DNA of 28,304 bases from CANCDA01 sp043757205 (GTDB lineage Bacteria > Pseudomonadota > Gammaproteobacteria > Burkholderiales > Burkholderiaceae_C). Shown piece by piece: positions 16,454 through 24,362 of the stretch. The stretch spans positions 1-28,304 of the forward strand of contig JAYVPU010000117.1 in NCBI GenBank assembly GCA_043757205.1, in the 5' to 3' direction. Under the pieces are notes generated by a model. The model did not search any database. It had not been told where the DNA came from and saw nothing but the letters and a program-made list of their open reading frames with translations. Both the position numbers and the translations under genes were made by a program. Numbering within the stretch: the first letter of the stretch is position 1; each line of letters opens with the position of its first letter.

Positions 16454-17710
16454 TCAGGAGGCTTGCAATGTATCGCTTGTCTTTGAGCTTGTCCGCGAAG
16501 GGGCCTTCATCGGCCAAGCCACCAGCAGCCACAAGCCCATGCCAACGGCACAGGCCACAAACAACCCGTGCATGCCGGTGTGCTTGATCAACCAGCCACC
16601 CGCCGCCCCACCCGCAAAAAACCCGAGGGACTGCAAGGTGTTGTACACCCCCAGGGCCGCGCCGCGCGCATGGGCGGGGGCGATGCGCGAAGCCAAGCTG
16701 GGCATGCTGGCTTCCAGCACGTTAAAGCCGCAAAAAAACAAGAAGAGCAACAGCCCCAGCGCCTCAATGCCCGCCCCCACACTCACCACCCACAGCAGCC
16801 CCAGTTGCATCAGTCCAATCAAGCCCAGCGCCCCCAGAAATGCCGCACGCAAATAGCCGCGTTTCTCCATCGGAAACAACGTGAAGCCCATCACCACGAA
16901 CGAGGCCAACACGGCAGGCAGGTACACCCACCAGTGCTGCGACTTGGCCAGACCCGCTTGCACCAGCAGCGCGGGAATCGCCACCCACATCGCCAATTGC
17001 ACTGCATGCAAAATGAAGACGCCAAAATTCAAGCGCAACAAGGCCGCATGTTGCAAGACCTCGGACAGTCTGCCGCGCGGCATGTCCTTGTGCTTGAGCG
17101 GCTCCGGCGGCACGCGCCAGATCACCACGGCCACACCACCCAACGCCAACATCGCAGTGAGTGCAAACAAGCCCGACAAACCAATGATCGACGTCAACAT
17201 GGGCGAAAACACCAGCGAGAGCGCAAACATCAGCGCGATGCTGGCTCCCACCAGCGCCATGGCTTTGGTGCGCACCTCGTCGCGCGTCTGGTCGGCCAGC
17301 AGCGCGGTCACCGCCGCCGACACCGCCCCCGCGCCCTGGATGGAGCGCCCAATGATGAGCCAGGTCAGGCTGCCTGCCAAAGCCGCCACCACGCTGCCCG
17401 CCGCAAACAGCAACAAGCCCAGTACGATGACGCGCTTGCGCCCAAAGCGGTCCGACGCCATGCCAAAGGGAATTTGTAGAAAACCTTGCGTCAACCCATA
17501 AATGCCCATGGCGATGCCCACCATGACCGGGTCGTCACCCCCCGGGTACTGCGCCGCCTCCAACGCAAACACCGGTAAAACCAGAAACAAACCCAGCATG
17601 CGCAGGGCGAAGATGGAGGCCAGCGAGAGGCTGGCGCGCCGCTCCAGTGGCGTCATTACGCCCGCCAAGGCTGGCGCTGGTGGGGACAAAGGAACAGAGG
17701 AATTTGACAC
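16454..17710 (-). CDS. MFS transporter (YajR-like)
   Basis: The 418-residue inner-membrane protein has twelve likely transmembrane segments and the MFS motif A between segments 2 and 3 (GMASDRFGRKRV). The mature start of the conserved part is MTPLERRASLSLASIFALRM. I chose a GTG at 17710 that adds a short Pro-rich leader (SNSSVPLSPPAPALAG). An ATG at 17656 is equally possible, and a TTG at 17818 is less so; no start has a clear ribosome binding site. The substrate is unknown; drug or metabolite export is typical. By my recollection, in many Burkholderiales a transporter of this type lies directly divergent from uvrA, whereas here several genes separate the two. Confidence 0.85.
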   Translation of the reverse strand: MSNSSVPLSPPAPALAGVMTPLERRASLSLASIFALRMLGLFLVLPVFALEAAQYPGGDDPVMVGIAMGIYGLTQGFLQIPFGMASDRFGRKRVIVLGLLLFAAGSVVAALAGSLTWLIIGRSIQGAGAVSAAVTALLADQTRDEVRTKAMALVGASIALMFALSLVFSPMLTSIIGLSGLFALTAMLALGGVAVVIWRVPPEPLKHKDMPRGRLSEVLQHAALLRLNFGVFILHAVQLAMWVAIPALLVQAGLAKSQHWWVYLPAVLASFVVMGFTLFPMEKRGYLRAAFLGALGLIGLMQLGLLWVVSVGAGIEALGLLLFLFFCGFNVLEASMPSLASRIAPAHARGAALGVYNTLQSLGFFAGGAAGGWLIKHTGMHGLFVACAVGMGLWLLVAWPMKAPSRTSSKTSDTLQAS

Positions 17711-17799
17711 TGGGGCAGGCCGTTCATCACAGCCAAAACTAAAGCGTCGATTGTCCCTGATTCCATTGCCCTGCTTTATGCCGCTCCTTGTGCCTTGTC

Positions 17800-18234
17800 T
17801 TAGGCCTCGCTCAACCAAGGTTGGACAAAAGCAAACCAGCCCCCGACGACGTACAGCAGGACGCTAACGCCATACACAAGGGCTGAGGTCTTGCGCGTTC
17901 TGATGCAGACATCCCTCAAGCACGGATCAATGGGGCACGGCGCGCTGCGGTTGCGCCACTGCAGCACGCCGCTCACCAGCATCATCGCACCCGCCGACAC
18001 AAACAAACCCGTCTTGTGCTCGCTCAGCCACACCACCTGCGGGAAGACCGAGACCAATGAAGACAATGCCGCCCCCGCCCCCAGGGCCACCAGCAGTGCG
18101 GGAATGGCGCAGCACACCAGCGTGCTGGACGTGGCGAACAGGCTGGCCGCCGCGGCCCAGTAGCCGCCACGGGACTGAGCCAAGCCGTCCGCGCTCCCAG
18201 CCGTGTACTCGTGCGAACTCCCATCCGACCTCAT
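17800..18234 (-). CDS. MerT-like membrane metal transport protein
   Basis: The 144-residue protein has three hydrophobic segments (about 27-62, 76-92 and 118-141) with the cysteine layout of the mercuric transporter MerT. There is a vicinal pair Cys41-Cys42 in the first segment (LVCCAIPALLVALG) and further cysteines at 100, 105 and 110 in the loop before the last segment. MerT takes Hg(II) from periplasmic MerP and passes it to the cytoplasm. This copy is longer at the N-terminus than the roughly 116-residue MerT. It overlaps the MerP-like gene by four bases (ATGA). With no merA or merR seen, the transported ion could be Hg, Cu or another soft metal. Confidence 0.78.
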   Translation of the reverse strand: MRSDGSSHEYTAGSADGLAQSRGGYWAAAASLFATSSTLVCCAIPALLVALGAGAALSSLVSVFPQVVWLSEHKTGLFVSAGAMMLVSGVLQWRNRSAPCPIDPCLRDVCIRTRKTSALVYGVSVLLYVVGGWFAFVQPWLSEA

Positions 18235-18557
18235 TTGCGCCCTTTCAGCTCGGCTTTGAACTCCGCCACCGACTGCTGCACGTTCTCCAGCTTGACCACG
18301 TCGTAGCCTGAATCCACGATCTCGGCAGTGATGGCTTTACCGTCCAGTGTCTGCCCCTCCTTGGCCTGAACCAGCACGGTCTTCTTCTTAAGATCGACAA
18401 AAACCGCCTGGGTGGCGTCCATCTTGGCGATGCGTTTCTCAATGCCCTGCGCGCAAAAGGCACAGACCATGCCGTTGACGGTGACCTTCATGCTGGTGGC
18501 AGCGAAAGACGGGAGCGCAGCGATGGCCAGCGCAAGGGTGATGATGAAATTTTTCAC
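18231..18557 (-). CDS. MerP-like periplasmic heavy-metal-associated protein
   Basis: A GTG at 18557 with a CAGGAG site seven bases upstream gives 108 residues; the longer upstream frame has no such support. A signal peptide (cleavage near SFAAT, about residue 20) is followed by one HMA domain with the metal-binding Cys32 and Cys35 in GMVCAFCAQGIEKRI, as in MerP and copper chaperones. The tail has an extra helix (ENVQQSVAEFKAELK). It should bind a soft metal in the periplasm and pass it to the adjoining MerT-like protein. The order here, MerP-like before MerT-like, is the reverse of classical mer operons. The start is 13 bases after the stop of the exported protein gene upstream. Confidence 0.85.
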   Translation of the reverse strand: MKNFIITLALAIAALPSFAATSMKVTVNGMVCAFCAQGIEKRIAKMDATQAVFVDLKKKTVLVQAKEGQTLDGKAITAEIVDSGYDVVKLENVQQSVAEFKAELKGRK

Positions 18558-18570
18558 GAGAGGCTCCTGC

Positions 18571-19221
18571 TTAAAAAATGTACATAAAATTGGCGCGAAC
18601 TTGCGAGGCATTGTTGACCCCCAGCTCCACAAAATACCGGTTGTGAATGAGGCGCAGCATGGGCGTGACTTCGGTTGTGGCCGACAGCTCATTCATACGC
18701 CTGGCCTCCAAGATGAACCAGGGTTGCGTCTGGTCATAGTCCACCTCGTAAAAGGAGAAGCCCACCCGCAGGGAAGCGAAGTCGTGGTTGATGCCTTCGG
18801 CCCGGTACAGCCGGGCCAGCGCGGCGACGTAAACCCGGGTCGTCTCAAAGTCCACCTGAATGCCCGGGGTGGCCATGGTCTTGGCCCCCGAAAAATCGTT
18901 GCCTGTCACCGTGCCCAGGCCGCCGATGAACCAGACATTGGCTTGCGCCTCTGGCAGGTTCCAGCGCTTGAGCAAGCGGGTGTAGGTGGCTTCTGTCAGC
19001 CGCCGGGTTCGGGTTTCGTCATCTGAGCGCATGGCCAGGGCAGAGACCCCCACGGCATCGCGTGGCGTCAGGGCATAGTTGGCGAAAGCCTCTTGCCAAT
19101 TGGGGCTGAAGTCACCCATGGCCATCCAGCTGTCCTTGAAGCCCATGGGCGCGCAAAACGCTGATGTTGATAAGCACAAGCCCAGCATGGCCAAGGCGAA
19201 GGTTCTGAGGCGCGGCGTCAC
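18571..19221 (-). CDS. Exported protein of unknown function, possibly outer-membrane
   Basis: A GTG at 19221 overlaps the stop of the CusF-like gene (GTGA), giving 216 residues. The N-terminus is a signal peptide (cleavage near AFCAP, about residue 24). The rest alternates polar and aromatic residues in short strands (VWFIGGLGTVTG, TRVYVAALARLY, SLRVGFSFYEVDYD, RYFVELGVNN) and ends in FMYIF. A terminal Phe after alternating aromatic residues fits an outer-membrane beta-barrel. I do not recognise the family. Its place between CusF-like and MerP-like genes with overlapping or near-overlapping ends suggests a role in metal handling at the cell envelope. The gene is surely real; the function is unassigned. 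Confidence 0.75.
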   Translation of the reverse strand: MTPRLRTFALAMLGLCLSTSAFCAPMGFKDSWMAMGDFSPNWQEAFANYALTPRDAVGVSALAMRSDDETRTRRLTEATYTRLLKRWNLPEAQANVWFIGGLGTVTGNDFSGAKTMATPGIQVDFETTRVYVAALARLYRAEGINHDFASLRVGFSFYEVDYDQTQPWFILEARRMNELSATTEVTPMLRLIHNRYFVELGVNNASQVRANFMYIF

Positions 19222-19499
19222 GGTGCACGCTCCATGGCGTCAATCACGAGGTGATGGTTCGCTTCCTTCACGGTGAAGCGAACCTTCTCTCCGGTTTTGA
19301 GCGAGGTCAAAGCCACCCCCTCGGCCACCTTGAACGGCATGGTCATCGCGTCCATGGCTATGCTTTTGATGCGCTCGTGTTTGAGGATCACCTGCGCTCT
19401 GGCGGGATCCACCTTGACGATAACGCCCCGCGTCCATTCAGGCGCGGCCCAGACCGAGCTCGCGCAGGCGAGCAGGGTCGCCACAGTCCAATAGTTCAT
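19218..19499 (-). CDS. CusF-like periplasmic copper-binding protein
   Basis: The ATG at 19499 is preceded by GGAGAGAATC, which decides it over an in-frame codon at 19529; the product is 93 residues. A signal peptide (cleavage near VWAAP) leads into a small OB-fold domain with the CusF pattern: His41 followed by Met52 and Met54 in AMTMPFKV, then LKTGEKVRFTV. CusF binds Cu(I) through one His, two Met and a tryptophan stacking over the metal. Here the tryptophan position is Met49, so the site could be a four-ligand His/Met3 site. It should carry Cu(I) or Ag(I) in the periplasm. Its stop overlaps the next start by four bases. Confidence 0.83.
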   Translation of the reverse strand: MNYWTVATLLACASSVWAAPEWTRGVIVKVDPARAQVILKHERIKSIAMDAMTMPFKVAEGVALTSLKTGEKVRFTVKEANHHLVIDAMERAP

Positions 19500-19620
19500 G
19501 ATTCTCTCCAAACAGCGGAGCCGGTTCACTTAACGGTCGTGTGAAAGTCCAGCTCACAGCAAATGACCCGCAGCACGAAGGCAAGACGCCAACGCACAAC
19601 GGACGTGATTCGGCTGTGGA

Positions 19621-19992
19621 TCAGGTGATGGGTGGTTTGACGTCGCGCTCAAGATCAGCGCTGGCGAAGCGGGAGAAGCGGTGCACCTCTGGTGCTTGAG
19701 GTGCGGACGCGAAGGTGTCCATCGTCAAGAATTCAAGCCCGATCAAGGGCATGCACAACTGGCAGGACTGGCAACTGCGCTGACTTTGGCCATCTTCGCT
19801 AGGGGTGTCATTTTTAGGGACGGGTGTCCCGGCCATCATCGGGCAGTCTGCGCCCATGGCTGCATGTCCATCGCTCGCGGTCAACACAACGGCAGCCGCC
19901 TGGTGGGTCGCCAACTGCGTGCCCATGTGCTCCGCGCTCCAAGCACGCAAGGGCAGGAGAACGATCAGAAGGAGGATGAAAAATCGGCTCAC
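19621..19992 (-). CDS. Small exported Cys/Met/His-containing protein, putative metal-related
   Basis: A GTG at 19992 gives 123 residues starting with a strong signal peptide (FFILLLIVLLPLRAWSA, residues 4-20). The frame continues upstream to 20088, but that part overlaps the divergent MFS gene and looks non-natural. The mature protein has histidines and methionines (AEHMGTQLATH, HAAMGADCPMMAG) and a C-x-x-C-x-x-C cluster (Cys74, 77, 80). The layout resembles DUF2946-type proteins found next to copper and other metal genes, though I am not certain of the family. A 121-base stretch without a gene or clear signal separates it from the CusF-like gene. It is divergent from the MFS gene with 44 bases between starts. 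Confidence 0.65.
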   Translation of the reverse strand: MSRFFILLLIVLLPLRAWSAEHMGTQLATHQAAAVVLTASDGHAAMGADCPMMAGTPVPKNDTPSEDGQSQRSCQSCQLCMPLIGLEFLTMDTFASAPQAPEVHRFSRFASADLERDVKPPIT

Positions 19993-20036
19993 GGGTGGGA
20001 TGATAACGGTTCCCGCAAAAACGCGTTGTCTCTGCG

Positions 20037-21314
20037 ATGATGCAGGCCATGACGCCCACACCCCCCTCCAGCAGCCAGCCCGACTCACGCCAAGCGGTGC
20101 TGCGCCTGCTGGTCACACTGGCCTTGATGACGGTAGGGGCCAGCGGCATGTATGTGGTGCCTGTGGTCTTGCCAACGGTACAAGCTGAATTTGGCGTGGC
20201 GCGGGCCGACGCTTCACTGCCCTACACCTTGTTGATGATCGGCTTTGGCGTGGGCGGCCTGTTCATGGGGCGGCTGGCGGATCGGCGTGGTGTGATGCTG
20301 CCGCTGTTGATTGGCGCACTTGGTTTGGGGCTTGGCTTTGTGGCAGCGGCCCAAGCCCACAGCATCTGGACCTTTGCTCTGGCGCACGGCCTGTTGATTG
20401 GTCTGCTCGGTTGCGCCGTCACCTTCGCGCCCCTGCTGGCCGACACCTCGATGTGGTTTGTCAAACACCGTGGCATGGCGGTGGCGGTGTGCGCCAGCGG
20501 CAACTACTTGGGCGGCGCGATCTGGCCGCCGATTGTTCAGCACTTTATCGAGTCCGTGGGCTGGCGCCAGACCTATGTGGGCATGGGGCTGTTTTGCGGC
20601 CTGACCATGGCGGGGCTGGCGCTGCTGATGCGGGCGCGTCCCCCGCTGGCGTCCGTGAGCATGCCTTTGGCCTCGCCCGCCACGCCTGGCACCAACCCCG
20701 CTGTGCGCCTTTTGACGGCACACGCTTTAACCGCACGTCCTTTTGGTCTGAGCCCCGGTCAGGCGCAGCTGCTTTTGTGCATCGCCGGTGTGTCCTGTTG
20801 CGTGGCCATGGCCATGCCGCAAGTCCACATCGTGGCCTACTGCAGTGACTTGGGTTTTGGTGCGGCTCGGGGGGCTGAGATGCTGTCGCTGATGCTGGCC
20901 TGTGGCATTGCCAGCCGTTTGATCTCCGGTTTTATTTGCGACCGCATTGGCGGCCTGCGCACCCTGCTGCTGGGCTCTACGCTGCAGGGCATTGCGTTGC
21001 TGTTGTTCCTGCCCTTTGATGGTCTGGTGTCGCTGTATGTGGTGGCGGCACTGTTTGGCCTGTTTCAAGGGGGTATCGTGCCGTCTTACGCCATCATCGT
21101 GCGCGAGTATTTTCCGGCGTCGGAAGCGGGCGCTCGCATCGGTGCCATCATCATGGCCACGCTCTTCGGCATGGCGTTGGGCGGCTGGATGTCGGGAAAA
21201 GTGTTCGACCTGACGGGCAGCTACCAATCCGCTTTCATCAACGGCATCGCCTGGGCGGTACTCAATATCAGCATTGCGGCCTTCCTGCTTCATCGCGTGA
21301 AACGCAGAATTTGA
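20037..21314 (+). CDS. MFS transporter
   Basis: The 425-residue inner-membrane protein shows twelve likely transmembrane segments in two halves with a cytoplasmic loop near residues 200-240. Motif A appears as MGRLADRRGVMLP in the first half and is echoed by SGFICDRIGGLRT in the second. The overall pattern (PTVQAEFGVARADASLPYTLLM, GNYLGGAIWPPIVQ) resembles monocarboxylate or oxalate/formate antiporter-like MFS proteins. Starts at 20037, 20040 and 20049 are all possible, none with a clear ribosome binding site. It is divergent from the metal cassette and 33 bases ahead of uvrA, so read-through into uvrA is possible. The substrate is unknown. Confidence 0.88.
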   Translation: MMQAMTPTPPSSSQPDSRQAVLRLLVTLALMTVGASGMYVVPVVLPTVQAEFGVARADASLPYTLLMIGFGVGGLFMGRLADRRGVMLPLLIGALGLGLGFVAAAQAHSIWTFALAHGLLIGLLGCAVTFAPLLADTSMWFVKHRGMAVAVCASGNYLGGAIWPPIVQHFIESVGWRQTYVGMGLFCGLTMAGLALLMRARPPLASVSMPLASPATPGTNPAVRLLTAHALTARPFGLSPGQAQLLLCIAGVSCCVAMAMPQVHIVAYCSDLGFGAARGAEMLSLMLACGIASRLISGFICDRIGGLRTLLLGSTLQGIALLLFLPFDGLVSLYVVAALFGLFQGGIVPSYAIIVREYFPASEAGARIGAIIMATLFGMALGGWMSGKVFDLTGSYQSAFINGIAWAVLNISIAAFLLHRVKRRI

Positions 21315-21347
21315 CTATCATCGTGGGTTTCCCTGAGCCCACACACC

Positions 21348-24341
21348 TTGAACTCTCCCGTCCAGCCCGTCCAGCACATCAGCATCCGGGGTGCCCGCAC
21401 GCACAACCTCAAAGCCATTGACCTGGACATCCCGCGCAACCAGTTGGTGGTGATCACGGGCCTGTCCGGCTCGGGCAAGTCCAGCTTGGCGTTTGACACC
21501 CTGTATGCCGAAGGCCAGCGCCGCTATGTGGAGAGCCTGTCCACCTACGCGCGCCAGTTTTTGCAACTCATGGACAAGCCCGATGTGGACTTGATCGAGG
21601 GCCTCTCGCCCGCCATCTCCATCGAGCAAAAAGCCACCAGCCACAACCCGCGCTCCACGGTGGGCACCGTCACCGAGATTCACGATTACCTGCGCCTGCT
21701 GTTTGCCCGCGCCGGTACGCCGTTTTGCCCCGACCACGACCTGGCGCTGCAAGCGCAGACCGTGAGCCAGATGGTGGACACCGTGCTGGCCCTGCCCGAG
21801 GACACGCGGCTGATGATTCTGGCCCCGCTGGCGCGCGAGAAAAAAGGCGAATTCCTGGAAATCTTTGCCGACATGCAGGCGCAGGGCTATGTGCGTTTTC
21901 GCGTTGATGGGGTGATCTACGGCTTTGAGGACCTGCCCAAGCTCAAGAAGACCGAGAAGCACGACATTGACGTGGTGATTGACCGCGTCAAGGTACGGCC
22001 TGATTTGCAGCAGCGGCTGGCGGAGAGTTTCGAGGCGGCGCTGCGGCTGGCCGATGGGCGGGCGATTGCGATGGAGATGGCCGCGTCAGAGGCAGAGAAC
22101 CCGGCCGCTAAAGAACACCTCTTCAACGCCAAATTTTCCTGCCCCGTGTGCAGCTACTCCATCACCGAGCTGGAGCCGCGTCTGTTTTCCTTCAACTCGC
22201 CCATGGGGGCTTGCCCGTCCTGTGATGGCCTGGGCGCGCGTGAGTTTTTTGACCCGGCGCGTGTGGTGGCCTTCCCCACGCTCAGCCTGGCCAGCGGCGC
22301 GATCAAAGGCTGGGATCGACGCAACGCCTACTACTTCACCCTGCTGGAGAGTCTGGCCAAGCACTACAAGTTTGATATCGACGACGCCTTTGACACCCTG
22401 CCCCCTGCGGTGCAACACGCGGTGCTGCACGGCTCGGGCGAAGAGGACATTCGCTTCAGCTACCTGATGGAGTCGGGTGCTGAGGGCGGCACCAAAAAAA
22501 CCAGTAAGAAACACCCCTTCGAAGGCATCATCCCCAATCTGCAGCGGCGCTACCGCGAGACCGACTCCGCTGTGGTGCGCGAGGACCTGGCCCGCCTGCG
22601 CGGCGTCCAGCCCTGCCCTGACTGCGCCGGCTCACGCCTGCGGCGCGAAGCCCGCCATGTGAAGGTGGGCGAAGGCGCGCAAGCGCGGGCTATTTTTCAA
22701 GTCAGCCACCTCACGCTGCGCGAGTCGTTTGACTACTTCAACGCCCTGAGCCTGCGCGGCGCCAAGGCTGATATTGCCGAGAAAGTGGTGCGCGAAATCC
22801 GCCTGCGATTGAAGTTTCTCAACGACGTGGGCCTGAACTACCTGAGCCTGGACCGCAGCGCCGAAACGCTCAGTGGCGGTGAAGCGCAGCGCATTCGCCT
22901 GGCCTCGCAAATCGGCTCGGGCCTGACCGGCGTGATGTACGTGCTGGACGAGCCCAGCATCGGCTTGCACCAGCGCGACAACGACCGCCTGATCGGGACG
23001 CTCAAACACCTGCGCGACATCGGCAACAGCGTGCTGGTGGTAGAGCATGACGAAGACATGATGCGCGCCGCCGACCATGTGATTGACATGGGGCCCGGCG
23101 CAGGCGTGCACGGCGGGCGCGTGGTGGCGCAAGGCACGTATGACGAGGTCAAAGCCAACCCGGATTCGCTCACGGGTCGCTACCTCGCGCACACGCTCAA
23201 GATCGCGGTGCCTGCGAAGCGTCACAAATGGCTACCCCTGCGGACTGAGCTCGCATCCGTTCGGGCTGAGCCTGTCGAAGCCGCGTCGAGCCCTTCGTCC
23301 CTTCGACAAGCTCAGGACAGGCCAAGCTTAGACCGAACGAGGTTTCAAGCTTTAAGCCTCATCAACGCCAGCGGCAACAACCTCAGGGGCGTCACCGTGG
23401 ACTTCCCCATCGGCCTGTTTACCTGCGTCACCGGTGTCTCCGGCTCGGGCAAGTCCACGCTGGTCAACGACACCTTGTACAAAGCCGTGGCGCGCCAGCT
23501 CTACCGCGCGCATGACGAACCCGCGCCGTGTGAAGACATTGAAGGCATTTCGCATTTCGACAAAGTCATCAACGTCGATCAATCCCCCATTGGCCGCACC
23601 CCGCGCTCCAACCCCGCCACCTACACCGGCCTGTTCACCGCCATGCGCGAGCTGATGGCCGAAGTGCCGATGGCACGCGAACGCGGCTACGGCCCCGGGC
23701 GTTTCAGCTTTAACGTGGCCGGTGGTCGCTGCGAGGCCTGCCAGGGCGACGGCATGGTCAAGGTGGAGATGCACTTTTTGCCCGACGTGTACGTTCCCTG
23801 CGACGTGTGCCACGGCAAACGCTACAACCGCGAGACGCTGGAGGTGTTGTACAAAGGCAAAAACATCGCGCAGGTGCTGGACCTCACCGTCGAGGCCGCG
23901 TTTGACTTCCTCAAAGCCGTGCCCACCATTGCGCGCAAATTGCAAACCCTGCTGGATGTGGGCCTGTCCTACATCCGCCTGGGGCAATCGGCCACCACGC
24001 TCTCAGGTGGTGAAGCACAACGCGTCAAGTTGGCGCTGGAGTTGAGCAAGCGTGACACCGGCCGCACCCTCTACATCCTGGACGAACCCACCACCGGCCT
24101 GCACTTCGCCGACATCGACCTGCTTCTCAAAGTGCTGCACCAGTTGCGCGACGCGGGCAACACCATCGTGGTGATCGAGCACAACCTGGACGTCATCAAA
24201 ACAGCCGACTGGCTGATCGACATGGGGCCCGAGGGTGGAGCCGGTGGTGGACTGGTGGTGGGGGTGGGCACGCCGGAGGATATTGCGGCCAATCCGGCGA
24301 GTCATACGGGGCGCTATTTGAAGCCGCTTTTATCCCAGTAG
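21348..24341 (+). CDS. uvrA: UvrA, excinuclease ABC subunit A
   Basis: The 997-residue protein is the damage-recognition ATPase of UvrABC nucleotide excision repair, acting in the cytoplasm with UvrB. Both ABC halves are complete: Walker A GLSGSGKSS (residues 38-46), the first zinc finger (CPVC...CPSC), LSGGEAQRIRLASQ and VLDEPSIGLH; then Walker A GVSGSGKST, the second zinc module (CEAC...CDVC), LSGGEAQRVKLA and ILDEPTTGLH. It is about 57 residues longer than the 940-residue E. coli protein. Much of the excess is an insertion at about residues 637-664 between the halves, encoded by a palindromic repeat. The start is a TTG with little ribosome binding site support; no ATG lies nearby in frame. 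It converges with the DUF3037 gene. Confidence 0.97.
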   Translation: MNSPVQPVQHISIRGARTHNLKAIDLDIPRNQLVVITGLSGSGKSSLAFDTLYAEGQRRYVESLSTYARQFLQLMDKPDVDLIEGLSPAISIEQKATSHNPRSTVGTVTEIHDYLRLLFARAGTPFCPDHDLALQAQTVSQMVDTVLALPEDTRLMILAPLAREKKGEFLEIFADMQAQGYVRFRVDGVIYGFEDLPKLKKTEKHDIDVVIDRVKVRPDLQQRLAESFEAALRLADGRAIAMEMAASEAENPAAKEHLFNAKFSCPVCSYSITELEPRLFSFNSPMGACPSCDGLGAREFFDPARVVAFPTLSLASGAIKGWDRRNAYYFTLLESLAKHYKFDIDDAFDTLPPAVQHAVLHGSGEEDIRFSYLMESGAEGGTKKTSKKHPFEGIIPNLQRRYRETDSAVVREDLARLRGVQPCPDCAGSRLRREARHVKVGEGAQARAIFQVSHLTLRESFDYFNALSLRGAKADIAEKVVREIRLRLKFLNDVGLNYLSLDRSAETLSGGEAQRIRLASQIGSGLTGVMYVLDEPSIGLHQRDNDRLIGTLKHLRDIGNSVLVVEHDEDMMRAADHVIDMGPGAGVHGGRVVAQGTYDEVKANPDSLTGRYLAHTLKIAVPAKRHKWLPLRTELASVRAEPVEAASSPSSLRQAQDRPSLDRTRFQALSLINASGNNLRGVTVDFPIGLFTCVTGVSGSGKSTLVNDTLYKAVARQLYRAHDEPAPCEDIEGISHFDKVINVDQSPIGRTPRSNPATYTGLFTAMRELMAEVPMARERGYGPGRFSFNVAGGRCEACQGDGMVKVEMHFLPDVYVPCDVCHGKRYNRETLEVLYKGKNIAQVLDLTVEAAFDFLKAVPTIARKLQTLLDVGLSYIRLGQSATTLSGGEAQRVKLALELSKRDTGRTLYILDEPTTGLHFADIDLLLKVLHQLRDAGNTIVVIEHNLDVIKTADWLIDMGPEGGAGGGLVVGVGTPEDIAANPASHTGRYLKPLLSQ
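23258..23339. repeat. In-frame palindromic repeat within uvrA
   Basis: Inner arms at 23266-23280 and 23301-23315 (CTGAGCCTGTCGAAG against CTTCGACAAGCTCAG) are inverted repeats of 15 bases with one mismatch around a 20-base loop. Outer arms CGTTCGG (23258-23264) and CCGAACG (23333-23339) pair perfectly. The uvrA frame reads AEPVEA...LRQAQDR through it, and another plus-strand frame reads FGLSLSKP...FDKLRTGQA; both are readings I associate with a dispersed Burkholderiales repeat. No second copy was seen in the window. Confidence 0.8.
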
Positions 24342-24362
24342 CGGATACGATGAGACTACGGT

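Noticed and set aside
16480..16500. TTTGAGCTTGTCCGCGAAGG, similar to the palindromic repeat arm found in uvrA
   Set aside because: It is interrupted by extra bases, has no inverted partner nearby and is the ordinary C-terminal coding sequence of the MFS transporter.
17800..18557. Classical mercury resistance operon
   Set aside because: The MerT-like and MerP-like genes are in reverse order and no MerA reductase, MerR regulator or MerB lyase is in the window.
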